A stretch of DNA of 47,456 bases from Zoogloea ramigera. Its GTDB lineage: Bacteria > Pseudomonadota > Gammaproteobacteria > Burkholderiales > Rhodocyclaceae. The translations under genes were made by a program, and so were the position numbers. The stretch is taken from the NCBI RefSeq assembly GCF_006539865.1, contig NZ_BJNV01000037.1, positions 1 to 47,456 of the forward strand, written 5' to 3'. Every line of letters starts with the position of its first letter. Position 1 is the first letter of the stretch. The notes beneath the pieces were generated by a model. That model saw nothing but the letters and a program-made list of their open reading frames with translations, had not been told where the DNA came from and ran no database searches. This document shows positions 26,737 through 35,903 of this stretch, in pieces.

Positions 26737-28908
26737 TCAAAAATGGGCGTCGACCTGCAGGCGCCCCCGGGCGACGGCCTTGCCGACCTGCATCGCCTCG
26801 ACGAAGGGGCTGACCCGCTCGGCTGCCGCAGGGACGTAAAGGCTGAGCTCGTCGCGGACCCGGGTGATCGCGACGTAAAAGCGGTTGCTCTCCTCGGCAC
26901 GGTCGCAACCCGCCATCGGGAAGGCACCGGCTTCGAGATAGGGCAGCATCACGGCCTGGAATTCCTGCCCCTTGGCCGCCTCGACGGTGCACAGCAGCAC
27001 GGCGCCGGCGGCACGCAGCCGGGCTTCGCGCACTTCCGCCTTGCGCAGCCAGTGGGCGAAGTCGTGCAGGGACAGGTTGCGGCGGCGGGATGCGTCGATG
27101 AAGCCCTCGATGGAGCGGGTCACCATGAGGGCCCGGCTAGGCGCGATGAAGATGTCCCGGGCAACCCGCCGGAGCTGGAGCATGTCGACGGCGCGCTCCA
27201 GCAGCGCATGGGCCGGTGCGTCGGCGGGCGCCGCGCGGAGCATGGCGAGGGCCTGTTCCAGCCGCAGGCGCGCGTTGCGCTGGGCGGAGCTTTCGTCGAT
27301 GGTCTCGGCGTCGGCCCGGCGGAGATTGAGCAGGGTGTTGGCCTCTTCGCCCCGGCCGCTCTGGCGCAGCGCGTTGATTTTTTCGAGGAAGCGCGCATCC
27401 GCTTCGGCCGCCTCGTCGTCGGAGAGATGGCGGGCTTGCTTGTCGGCGCGGGTCTGGGGCTTGAGCAGCAGCCCCTTGAGGAAGGCGTCGAACAGCTCGG
27501 GCTGGGCGGCGGCCGTCTTCAGCGCGCTGTCCTCGAGCCGCCGGGCGCCCCAGTCGAACTGCTGCCACAGCAGCAAGGCGTGCAGCACCTTGAGGCGCTT
27601 GTCGACGCCGGGGATCGATTCGTAGTCTTCGAGCGCAAAGGCGATGACCCCGCGCAGCATCAGGATCTCGGAGCGCAGCAGGTAGCTTTCCAGCCCCTCC
27701 ACCCGCCAGCCGATGCCGGCCTCGAGCAGCGCGTTTTCGATGTGGATGGACTGGTAGGGCGCGCGCAACACCACCGCGCAGGCATCGAGCTGCCCGCCGC
27801 GGCTCTTCCAGTCGAGGATGTCGGCCACCACCTTGTCGGCGGCGTCCCGCGGGTCGGCGTAGGGCACGAGCCGGAGGCGGGTTTCGTGCACGCGCCCCGA
27901 TACGACCGCCTTGTTCTTCAGCGCGGCGGTGGCCAGGGCCATCACCGGGCCGTGGCGGTAGGTGCGGGTGAGCGGCAGGGATTCCACGTTGCGCCAGCCC
28001 TGGCCGAACTGGCTGCGGATGAAATTGACGTCGGCACCGGCCCAGCGGTGGATCACCTGGTCGAAGTCACCGGCGCCGGTGAAGAAGGCCTTGCCCCGCG
28101 CCAGCAAGTGCTCCAGCACCACGTAGGTCGCCGGGTTCATGTCCTGCAGTTCATCGACGATCACGATGCGGTATTCAGGCAGCGGAACCTGCACCTCGCC
28201 GGCCTGCAGCAGGCAGGCCAGATCGTAGGTCGCGTCGAACTCGGTGCGCCAGCGCGGCCCGACGCCGTCGCCCGCACGCTCCCGCTCCAGATGGCGGTAG
28301 AGCAGGAAGACGCCCTCCGGGATGCCCAGCAGCTCGGCGCGCTCCTCGATGGTCTCGCCGTCATCGAGCTCCGGCCTCACCATGCGGGCCTTGATCTGCC
28401 GGGCCAGGGTGAGGAATTCGAAGATCAGGTCGTTGTGCTCGGGCAGCCAGAGCTCCCGCGGTGATCGGCGCTGGGCGTTCTCGAGCTGAAGCCTGGCGAC
28501 GGTGGCGCGCACATGGGGCGCCAGGGCTTCGTTGCTGGCCAGGAACGGCGGCTGGACGCCCTCGAAATCGTTGAGCACCTGCTGGGCCAAGGCGTCGAAG
28601 GTGACGCAGCGGACGCGGCGGGCGACCTTCGCATCGACGCCGATCTCGATCAGCCTGGCCTGCAGCACACGCGCCGCTTCTGACGAGAAGGTGAGCGCGA
28701 CGATGCTCTCGGGCCACACGCCGCGGGTGATCGACTCGGCGATGCGCAGCGCCAGCGTGGTGGTCTTGGCGGCGCCGGCGTTGGCCATCGCGATGACGTG
28801 GCGGGCGCGGCTGGTCTGGATGGCGATCTGCTCGTCGGTGGGCGCGATGCCCACGGCAACGAACCGCGGTGCCGAAGAGGCGCCCTGCGCTGTCGGGTGT
28901 TTTGCCAT
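26737..28908 (-). CDS. UvrD/Rep-like superfamily 1 helicase with atypical P-loop
   Basis: This 723-residue protein has a Q-motif-like APTDEQIAIQ, motif Ia ALTFSSEAARVLQARL, motif II VDELQDMNP (about 250), motif III FFTGAGDFDQVIHRWAGAD, and C-terminal motifs TVEAAKGQEFQAVMLP and RFYVAITRVRDELSLY. The P-loop reads ANAGAAKTTT (about 42-50), with Ala where the Gly before the catalytic Lys normally stands. It probably unwinds or translocates on DNA 3' to 5', but ATP binding may be altered. It stands alone: the b5-like gene converges on it, and a small orphan is upstream in the same direction. Confidence 0.87.
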   Translation of the reverse strand: MAKHPTAQGASSAPRFVAVGIAPTDEQIAIQTSRARHVIAMANAGAAKTTTLALRIAESITRGVWPESIVALTFSSEAARVLQARLIEIGVDAKVARRVRCVTFDALAQQVLNDFEGVQPPFLASNEALAPHVRATVARLQLENAQRRSPRELWLPEHNDLIFEFLTLARQIKARMVRPELDDGETIEERAELLGIPEGVFLLYRHLERERAGDGVGPRWRTEFDATYDLACLLQAGEVQVPLPEYRIVIVDELQDMNPATYVVLEHLLARGKAFFTGAGDFDQVIHRWAGADVNFIRSQFGQGWRNVESLPLTRTYRHGPVMALATAALKNKAVVSGRVHETRLRLVPYADPRDAADKVVADILDWKSRGGQLDACAVVLRAPYQSIHIENALLEAGIGWRVEGLESYLLRSEILMLRGVIAFALEDYESIPGVDKRLKVLHALLLWQQFDWGARRLEDSALKTAAAQPELFDAFLKGLLLKPQTRADKQARHLSDDEAAEADARFLEKINALRQSGRGEEANTLLNLRRADAETIDESSAQRNARLRLEQALAMLRAAPADAPAHALLERAVDMLQLRRVARDIFIAPSRALMVTRSIEGFIDASRRRNLSLHDFAHWLRKAEVREARLRAAGAVLLCTVEAAKGQEFQAVMLPYLEAGAFPMAGCDRAEESNRFYVAITRVRDELSLYVPAAAERVSPFVEAMQVGKAVARGRLQVDAHF

Positions 28909-28994
28909 GCTGAAACCGGATGGGCCGGGGAGGCGGAAAAGTCTCCCATCTTAACCGAGCCCCCGGAAGACCCGCCTCGCGTTCGGCCCTGGGC

Positions 28995-29315
28995 TTAGCG
29001 CAAGGAGCCGATGTAGCGCTGCGTCGGGTGGGTCGCGCCGGAGCGGGCGCTGCGCAGGCGCTCGAGCAGGCCGGGCGGCGCCTCGCGGCGGGGCTCGGCG
29101 GGGGCAGCCGGCGGGTCCAGCTCCATCGCCTGGCGCAGCCGGTCGCACAGCTCGATCAGTTCGGCATGGCCCGTGGCCACGCCGACGCGGACGATCTCGC
29201 GGGCATAGTCCTTGTTGATCCGCATGTATTCGATGTCGATGATGCGGTTGGCGGCCCGGCGCATCAGCAGATGAATGCGTCCGAGGAGGCCGTAGAGGAC
29301 GGAGTCGGATTCCAT
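28995..29315 (-). CDS. Small protein of unknown function downstream of norB
   Basis: This 106-residue, probably cytoplasmic protein is mostly helical. The first 65 residues (LLGRIHLLMRRAANRIIDIE, YMRINKDYAREIVRVG, ELIELCDRLRQAMEL) look folded; the rest is proline- and arginine-rich and disordered. No family is recognised. GGAG is correctly spaced before the ATG at 29315. It lies in the same direction as norCB but beyond the norB terminator, so it probably has its own promoter. Confidence 0.65.
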   Translation of the reverse strand: MESDSVLYGLLGRIHLLMRRAANRIIDIEYMRINKDYAREIVRVGVATGHAELIELCDRLRQAMELDPPAAPAEPRREAPPGLLERLRSARSGATHPTQRYIGSLR

Positions 29316-29511
29316 GGGAGCTCCTTCTGTTTCGGGTTTCGGTGCGGGCGGAAGCCACTTTGACTGGCTGCTGGGCACTCGCAGCAAAATTTGTGCCGAC
29401 GCAGATCCAGCCAAAAACCCCCGCGCCGAAGCATCCGGCGCTCCCGAATGAGGCGACAAACACCTTCAGGGCACCGACGTGGTGCGATGCGGCGCCGGAC
29501 GCACCCACAAG

Positions 29512-29538
29512 AAAAAGCCCGGCACATGGCCGGGCTTT
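29512..29538 (-). terminator. Intrinsic terminator of norCB
   Basis: On the minus strand a GCCCGGC/GCCGGGC stem with a short loop is followed by TTTTTC, 27 bp after the norB stop codon. Confidence 0.85.
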
Positions 29539-29564
29539 GGGGTGCTACAGAGGCTTGGTCAGGC

Positions 29565-31396
<1,832 letters not shown>

Positions 31397-31463
31397 GGAA
31401 CCTCCCTGGATGGCTTCGCTGCACGGCGCAGCTTGGGGCGGATGTTCGTCTGCGGGAGGGGGT

Positions 31464-31491
31464 GACGTCCTTGACTGTGGTCAAGGACGTC
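31464..31491. promoter_or_regulatory. 28-bp perfect palindrome with Dnr/FNR-type core upstream of norC
   Basis: The arms GACGTCCTTGAC and GTCAAGGACGTC flank TGTG and are perfect reverse complements. The core TTGACTGTGGTCAA (31471-31484) is a symmetric CRP/FNR-superfamily site of the TTGAC-N4-GTCAA kind typical of Dnr/NnrR control of nor genes. At -41.5 it would place the transcription start near 31436 and give a leader of about 40 bases. The extra symmetric GACGTCC arms are unusual. Confidence 0.75.
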
Positions 31492-31644
31492 GGATCACAC
31501 CGGGACAGCGGCATATCTGCCGGGCGTGGAGCGCGGCGTGGCGCGCGCTGCCCGCCGCCGGGCACTGCCAGACAGCCGCCCCGGCGGGCTCGTCGGGTAG
31601 CGAAAAGGCGCGGAGCGGGCCCGTGGCGCAGGGCCGGCGCAGCG

Positions 31645-31893
31645 TCAGGTGAGGCGCACCGGACGGGCGGCGAGGGCTTCCTGGAGGGTCGGGAAAGTGC
31701 GCGTGCGATCGGCAGCCAGCCGATAGTAGCGGCGGTCGTCCGCGTGGCGCCCGCAATAGCTGGTGATGGTGACGCGCTCGATGCCCGGGAAGCCCGGGTT
31801 GGCCTCGATGGTCTTGAGGGCGCCGGTGCCGGTGTCGTACACACCGGGGCGCTCCCTGAGCACGTCGGAAATCAGCGGGGATTTGTTGTCCAT
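31645..31893 (-). CDS. Small protein of unknown function between norC and the HHDH-like gene
   Basis: This 82-residue protein has no signal peptide or membrane segment. The sequence includes LISDVLRERPGVYDTGTG, FPGIERVTITSYCGRHADD and YYRLAADRTRTFPTLQEALA; it looks like a small alpha/beta domain with one Cys. No family is recognised. GAGG precedes the ATG. It follows the halohydrin-dehalogenase-like gene by 79 bp in the same direction and may be co-transcribed with it; the norC promoter region lies downstream. Confidence 0.65.
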   Translation of the reverse strand: MDNKSPLISDVLRERPGVYDTGTGALKTIEANPGFPGIERVTITSYCGRHADDRRYYRLAADRTRTFPTLQEALAARPVRLT

Positions 31894-31972
31894 GTCGGCC
31901 TCGTGAATCTGCCCTGCACCTGGGCGGAGGATAGCACCGCGGCCGGGCGGCAGAAACCGCCGCGGCGGGCCC

Positions 31973-32656
31973 TCAGCGCGGCACCCAGCCGCCCCACATC
32001 GGGAAGACCTGGCCGACGAAACAGTCGGCCGCGGCACTCGCCAGATAGGCGCAGAAGGCCGCGTCCTCGTGGGCTGCCACCAGCCGGCCCAGGGGCACCT
32101 CGCGCTGCAGGCGCTCCTGGAAGCGCGGATTGGCCTGCACCTCGGGCGGGAAGTAGGTGGGGTTGTCCACGAAGTTCTGGGCGATGGCATTGACCTGCAC
32201 GTGGTGAGGCGCCATCTCGACGCCCAGCGCCTGCACGTAGGCGAGCTGGGCGCCGCGGGCCGCGCTGTAGGTGGACGCCCGCTTCATGCCGCGCAGGGCC
32301 GCAGCGCTGCCCATCACCACGATCTTGCCGGCGCCGCGGGCCACCATCTGGGGCAGCACCGCCCGGCACAGGCGCGGCAGCGGGGCGACCAGGGCCGCAA
32401 ACACGGCGCGCCATTCGTCCTCGTCCACCTCCAGGGCCGGGGTGGTCGGCGCCGGGATGGCCAGGTTGGCGACGAGCACATCCACCTGCCCGGCGGCCTC
32501 GACGACGACGGCCGGCGCGGCGGGGTCGAGGAGGCTCTCGGTGCTGGCGATCACGGTCGCCCCGCGGGCGGTAAAGACCTCGCACAGGGCCGGCCCCATG
32601 AAGGCATCGGCCTGGGTGATGAGCACGCGTTTGTCGGCAAGGGCAGTGTCGGACAT
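31973..32656 (-). CDS. Halohydrin-dehalogenase-like SDR-superfamily protein
   Basis: This 227-residue Rossmann-fold protein of the SDR superfamily lacks the coenzyme-binding TGxxxGxG motif. It instead has T14-x4-F19-x-G21 (TQADAFMG) and the catalytic pattern S117-x12-Y130-x3-R134, with Arg in place of the SDR Lys. These are the two signatures that define halohydrin dehalogenases (HheC: Ser132, Tyr145, Arg149), cofactor-free lyases converting vicinal halohydrins to epoxides and halide. Further resemblance to HheC includes GQVDVLV, a PTYFPPE loop and GQVFPMWGGW near the C-terminus. GGGAGG precedes the ATG at 32656. Activity and substrate are inferred. Confidence 0.82.
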   Translation of the reverse strand: MSDTALADKRVLITQADAFMGPALCEVFTARGATVIASTESLLDPAAPAVVVEAAGQVDVLVANLAIPAPTTPALEVDEDEWRAVFAALVAPLPRLCRAVLPQMVARGAGKIVVMGSAAALRGMKRASTYSAARGAQLAYVQALGVEMAPHHVQVNAIAQNFVDNPTYFPPEVQANPRFQERLQREVPLGRLVAAHEDAAFCAYLASAAADCFVGQVFPMWGGWVPR

Positions 32657-32799
32657 GGGAGCCTCCCGGAGGACGTGGGTTCGAAGAGGCAAGCTTACGC
32701 TCATCGCCCCGGGAACCCCATCCGGCCACGCGCCTGGCCCGGGCTTGAGTGTGTTGACGTGCCGGGGGCTGCTCGCCCCCACCGCCCACCCGACGCGCC

Positions 32800-32828
32800 A
32801 AAAAGCAGACGGGCCGCAATGCGGCCCG
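32800..32828 (-). terminator. Intrinsic terminator of the nap operon
   Basis: On the minus strand CGGGCCGC-ATT-GCGGCCCG forms a perfect stem 63 bp after the napC stop codon. It is followed by TCTGC and then a T-run. Confidence 0.7.
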
Positions 32829-32891
32829 CCCACTCCCCATCAGCCGGCCCCGGAGGGCGCGGCCGCTGCTGCTAAACGGCTGCCCCGGGGC

Positions 32892-33536
32892 TCAGCCCTT
32901 GTCGGCCTTCGGCGCTTCAGGCTTGGGCGTCTCCGGGTGGAACTCTTCCGGCGTCGCGCCTTCCTTCGGCGAGCCGATGGCTTGCTCGACCTCGGGCAGC
33001 GAGTGCGCGATGCCCTTGTGGCAATCGATGCAGGTCTTGCCCTCGTTGAGGCCGGTCTGGTGCATCTTGGACGAACGGCGGCCCTGCTCGGCGTAGTCGA
33101 AGCTGCCGAAGTTGTGGCAGTTGCGGCACTCGCGGGAGTCGGTCTTCTTCATCCGGTCCCACTCGTGCTTGGCCAGTTCGAGACGCTTGGCGTTGAACTT
33201 CTCGGGCGTGTCGATGGTGCCCAGCACCTTGTGCAGGACTTCGTTGGAGGCCTGGATCTTGCGGATCATCTTGGGGCCCCACTCCTTCGGCACGTGGCAG
33301 TCCGGGCAGGTGGCCCGCACGCCGGAGCGGTTGGAGGCGTGGATGGTGTTGCGGTACTCCTGGTAAACGTTGTCCTTCATCTCGTGGCACGAGATGCAGA
33401 ACTCTTCCCGGTTGGTCCATTCCATCGCGGTGTTGAAGCCGCCCCAGAACAGCACGCCGGCAATGAACAGCATCGCGGCGAAGCCCCAGCCCAGTGATCG
33501 GATACGGCCGATCAAACCCTTTTTGTTGGTATCCAT
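32892..33536 (-). CDS. napC: NapC/NirT-family tetraheme cytochrome c
   Basis: This 214-residue protein has an N-terminal membrane anchor ([20 protein letters not shown]) and four CxxCH heme sites: CISCH, CPDCH, CRNCH and CIDCH. NapC oxidises quinol in the inner membrane and passes electrons to NapB/NapA in the periplasm. The C-terminus after the last heme is a proline- and glutamate-rich tail of about 35 residues. It is the last gene of the nap operon, 25 bp after napB. Confidence 0.97.
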   Translation of the reverse strand: MDTNKKGLIGRIRSLGWGFAAMLFIAGVLFWGGFNTAMEWTNREEFCISCHEMKDNVYQEYRNTIHASNRSGVRATCPDCHVPKEWGPKMIRKIQASNEVLHKVLGTIDTPEKFNAKRLELAKHEWDRMKKTDSRECRNCHNFGSFDYAEQGRRSSKMHQTGLNEGKTCIDCHKGIAHSLPEVEQAIGSPKEGATPEEFHPETPKPEAPKADKG

Positions 33537-33561
33537 TTATCCGAACTCCATTGTTATGCGC

Positions 33562-34053
33562 TCAGCGCATGCCGGTGCCTGGCTTGAAGCTGTTGCCGAC
33601 CAGGGGCTTGGCATCGCTCTGGGGGACGTGACACTGGTTGCAGAAATAACGGCGCGGCGACACGCTGGAGAGCTCCTCGCCCTCGCGGGTCTTGAAGTGG
33701 GTCACCGAGATCTTGGTGGCGCCGGTTTCCTTGGCGCGGGCCCAAGCGTGGCAGTCAAGACACTTGTTGAAGTTCTTGGTGACCGTGTAGCCCTTGATCG
33801 TGTGCGGGATCAGCGGCGGTTGCTGCACGAAGTCGCGGGGCAGCGGTGCCTGATCGCGGCCGTAGCGGGTGCCATCGCCCTCCGGGTCGCTGGCCTGGAT
33901 GTCGGCCCCGCGCAGGGTCATGAGCTTGATGGCGGGTTCGCTGGCGGCAAACGCATCGGCGGGAGCAAGGAGAGCCTGGCCAAGGGCCGCAGACAGCGTC
34001 AGGGCCAGCGCGGCTGCGCGCAGGCGGGTGGATTTGAAGGTCGGCTTGTTCAT
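33562..34053 (-). CDS. napB: Periplasmic nitrate reductase diheme cytochrome subunit
   Basis: This 163-residue periplasmic protein has a signal peptide (cleavage near AFAAS) and two CxxCH heme sites (CLDCH and CNQCH). NapB is the small subunit of NapAB that relays electrons from NapC to NapA. The PLPRDFVQQPPLIPHTIKGY segment, with a candidate distal heme His, is typical. The ATG at 34053 shares one base with the napH stop codon; a GTG one codon upstream is also possible. GGAG precedes it. Confidence 0.97.
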   Translation of the reverse strand: MNKPTFKSTRLRAAALALTLSAALGQALLAPADAFAASEPAIKLMTLRGADIQASDPEGDGTRYGRDQAPLPRDFVQQPPLIPHTIKGYTVTKNFNKCLDCHAWARAKETGATKISVTHFKTREGEELSSVSPRRYFCNQCHVPQSDAKPLVGNSFKPGTGMR

Positions 34054-34916
34054 CACTCGCTCCTTTGGTCGAACCTATGGGTCATTTTGAAAACCTGTTT
34101 GTCACACACATCGATGCAGCGGCCGCAGGTGGTGCAGTCCGATGCCAGAATAAGAGGGCTCTCCTGCCCGACCTTCTTGAGGGCCGGGCGGATCACCTGG
34201 GGTTCGGGGCAGACCGCGAAGCAGTCCATGCAGTCGTCGCAGGCCTTGCGGTTGGCGGCCGAGATGCGCACCAGGGATTTCTTGCCGAGCAGCCCGTAGA
34301 AGGCGCCCATCGGGCACAGGTGGCCGCACCAGCCGCGGCTGGCCATCAGCAGGTCGTAGATGAAGATGCCGACGATCACGAACAGCCCGCCACCCATCCC
34401 GAAGATCAGGCCCCGGTGCAGCAGGGACACCGGATTGACCCATTCCCAAACCAGGGTGCCGGTGACCGCCGCCGCCACCAGGATGCCGCCGAGCAGCCAG
34501 TTGCGGGTGTTGGCGTCGGGCACCCGGCCGGTCTTGATGCCGAGGCGGCGGCGCGACCAGGCGGCGGCGTCGGTGACCACATTCACCGGGCACACCCAGC
34601 TGCAGAACAGCCGCCCGCCGAACAGCAGGTAAAAAACCAGCACGATCGCCGCGCCGATCAACGCCGACGAATAGGGCAGATGGCCGGTGGCCAGCGTCTG
34701 CAGCACCAGCAGCGGGTCGGTGAGGGGCAGCACGCCCAGGGTGAGGGATGATGAAAGGTTGCCCTTGGCGATCCACACCCCGAACCACGGGCCGGTGAGG
34801 AAGGCCAGCAGCACCAGCAGCTGGCTCGCCCGGCGCAGCAGCAGCCAGCGGTTGCGGGCCAGGAAGCCGCGCCGGCTGGCCTTCAGCGTATCAACGGAAA
34901 TCGTCGAGGTGGCCAT
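34053..34916 (-). CDS. napH: Quinol dehydrogenase membrane component NapH
   Basis: This 287-residue inner membrane iron-sulfur protein has four to five helices, the conserved cysteine motifs CSWVCPVN and CGHLCPMG at the membrane surface, and two C-terminal 4Fe-4S sites (CDDCMDCFAVCP and CTTCGRCIDVCDK). With NapG it forms an alternative quinol-oxidising route feeding Nap. It lies 3 bp after napG, and its stop codon overlaps the napB start, indicating tight coupling. Confidence 0.97.
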   Translation of the reverse strand: MATSTISVDTLKASRRGFLARNRWLLLRRASQLLVLLAFLTGPWFGVWIAKGNLSSSLTLGVLPLTDPLLVLQTLATGHLPYSSALIGAAIVLVFYLLFGGRLFCSWVCPVNVVTDAAAWSRRRLGIKTGRVPDANTRNWLLGGILVAAAVTGTLVWEWVNPVSLLHRGLIFGMGGGLFVIVGIFIYDLLMASRGWCGHLCPMGAFYGLLGKKSLVRISAANRKACDDCMDCFAVCPEPQVIRPALKKVGQESPLILASDCTTCGRCIDVCDKQVFKMTHRFDQRSE

Positions 34917-34919
34917 GGC

Positions 34920-35825
34920 TCAGGGCTTCCAGTTCGAGTTGATGCCCGGCGGTGCCTTGCGGGGCGCGGCAGACGGCGCATCCGGCACGATGGGGGCCGC
35001 GGGGGCGGCCGGCGCCACCACGGTTTCGGTGGCCGAGCGACCGGCGGTGGGGCCTTCGAAGCCGCGCACCGGCAGCTCGACCTGCTCACCGATCAGCGAG
35101 CCGCCATGGCGGGCCTTTTCTTCCCAGCCCTTGCGGTAGTGGGCGGGCAGCGCGCCCTGGGCCAGCTTGCGCGGGAAGACCTTGATCGCCGCCTCGGGCA
35201 GCACGCAGGATTTCTCGCACTTGCCGCAGCCGGTGCAGGCATCGGAATGCACCGTCGGCAGCAGCATGGCGTGCCGGTCGGAGCGGGGGTTGTGCTGGGT
35301 TTCGAGGGTGATCGCCTTGTCGATCACCGGGCACACGCGGTAACACACGTCACAGCGCAGGCCGAGGAAATTGAGGCAGCTCTCGTGGTCGACGAGCGCG
35401 GCGAGGCCCATCTGGGCCTTGTTGATGTCGGTGAGCTCCCGGTCAAGAGCGCCGGTCGGGCAGGCCTTGACGCAGGGGATGTCCTCGCACATCTCGCAGG
35501 GCACCTGGCGGGCGTTGAAATACGGCGTGCCCGCCACCACCGGGTCGCCCAGGTCGGCGAGCCGCAGGGTGTCGTAGGGGCAATCACGGACACACAGGCC
35601 GCAGCGCACGCAGGCGGCCAGAAAGTCGGCCTCGGGCAACGCGCCGGGCGGGCGCAAGGCCTGGGCCGGCAGCGCCGAGGCGCTCTTTGAGTAGAGCCCT
35701 GCCCCCAGCGCCAACAGGCAGCCGCCACCGGCCGCGGCAGCGACGCTGTTGATGAACTTCCGCCGGGCAACCGAGGCCGGAGGCTCGGCGGCTGCGGGAC
35801 GAGCGGGTTTCTTGCCGGTGTCCAT
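34920..35825 (-). CDS. napG: Ferredoxin-type protein NapG
   Basis: This 301-residue protein has a twin-arginine signal ([17 protein letters not shown]) and four 4Fe-4S motifs: [35 protein letters not shown] and [12 protein letters not shown]. It is exported folded and partners NapH in electron transfer to Nap. The C-terminus is extended by about 45 proline- and alanine-rich residues ([18 protein letters not shown]), longer than needed for the fold and possibly a flexible tail. A REP-like palindrome separates it from napA. Confidence 0.96.
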   Translation of the reverse strand: MDTGKKPARPAAAEPPASVARRKFINSVAAAAGGGCLLALGAGLYSKSASALPAQALRPPGALPEADFLAACVRCGLCVRDCPYDTLRLADLGDPVVAGTPYFNARQVPCEMCEDIPCVKACPTGALDRELTDINKAQMGLAALVDHESCLNFLGLRCDVCYRVCPVIDKAITLETQHNPRSDRHAMLLPTVHSDACTGCGKCEKSCVLPEAAIKVFPRKLAQGALPAHYRKGWEEKARHGGSLIGEQVELPVRGFEGPTAGRSATETVVAPAAPAAPIVPDAPSAAPRKAPPGINSNWKP

Positions 35826-35858
35826 GATGTGTCTTCTTTGATGCGTGCGCCGCCAGGA

Positions 35859-35888
35859 GGTCGGGTGTCGGGTTGCAACCCGACCTAC
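35859..35888. repeat. REP-like palindrome between napA and napG
   Basis: GTCGGGTTGCAACCCGAC (35867-35884) is an 18-bp perfect palindrome nested in a wider GGTCGGGT/ACCCGACC dyad and ending in CTAC. It resembles the GTAG-REP elements (CGTAGGTCGGGTT type) of many proteobacteria. Inside the nap operon it may protect or attenuate the mRNA between napA and napG. Confidence 0.65.
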
Positions 35889-35903
35889 GGGCAGGCGGAT
35901 CGA

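Noticed and set aside
26743-28464. A 573-codon plus-strand open frame opposite the helicase gene
   Set aside because: It is antisense to a gene with intact helicase motifs and has no family features.
26737-29315. Helicase plus small gene as an anti-phage defence pair
   Set aside because: No nuclease, effector or other defence gene is adjacent, and the two genes are separated by 86 bp without overlap.
31973-32656. Ordinary NAD(P)-dependent SDR dehydrogenase
   Set aside because: The glycine-rich coenzyme motif and the catalytic Lys are missing, and the replacements fit halohydrin dehalogenases.
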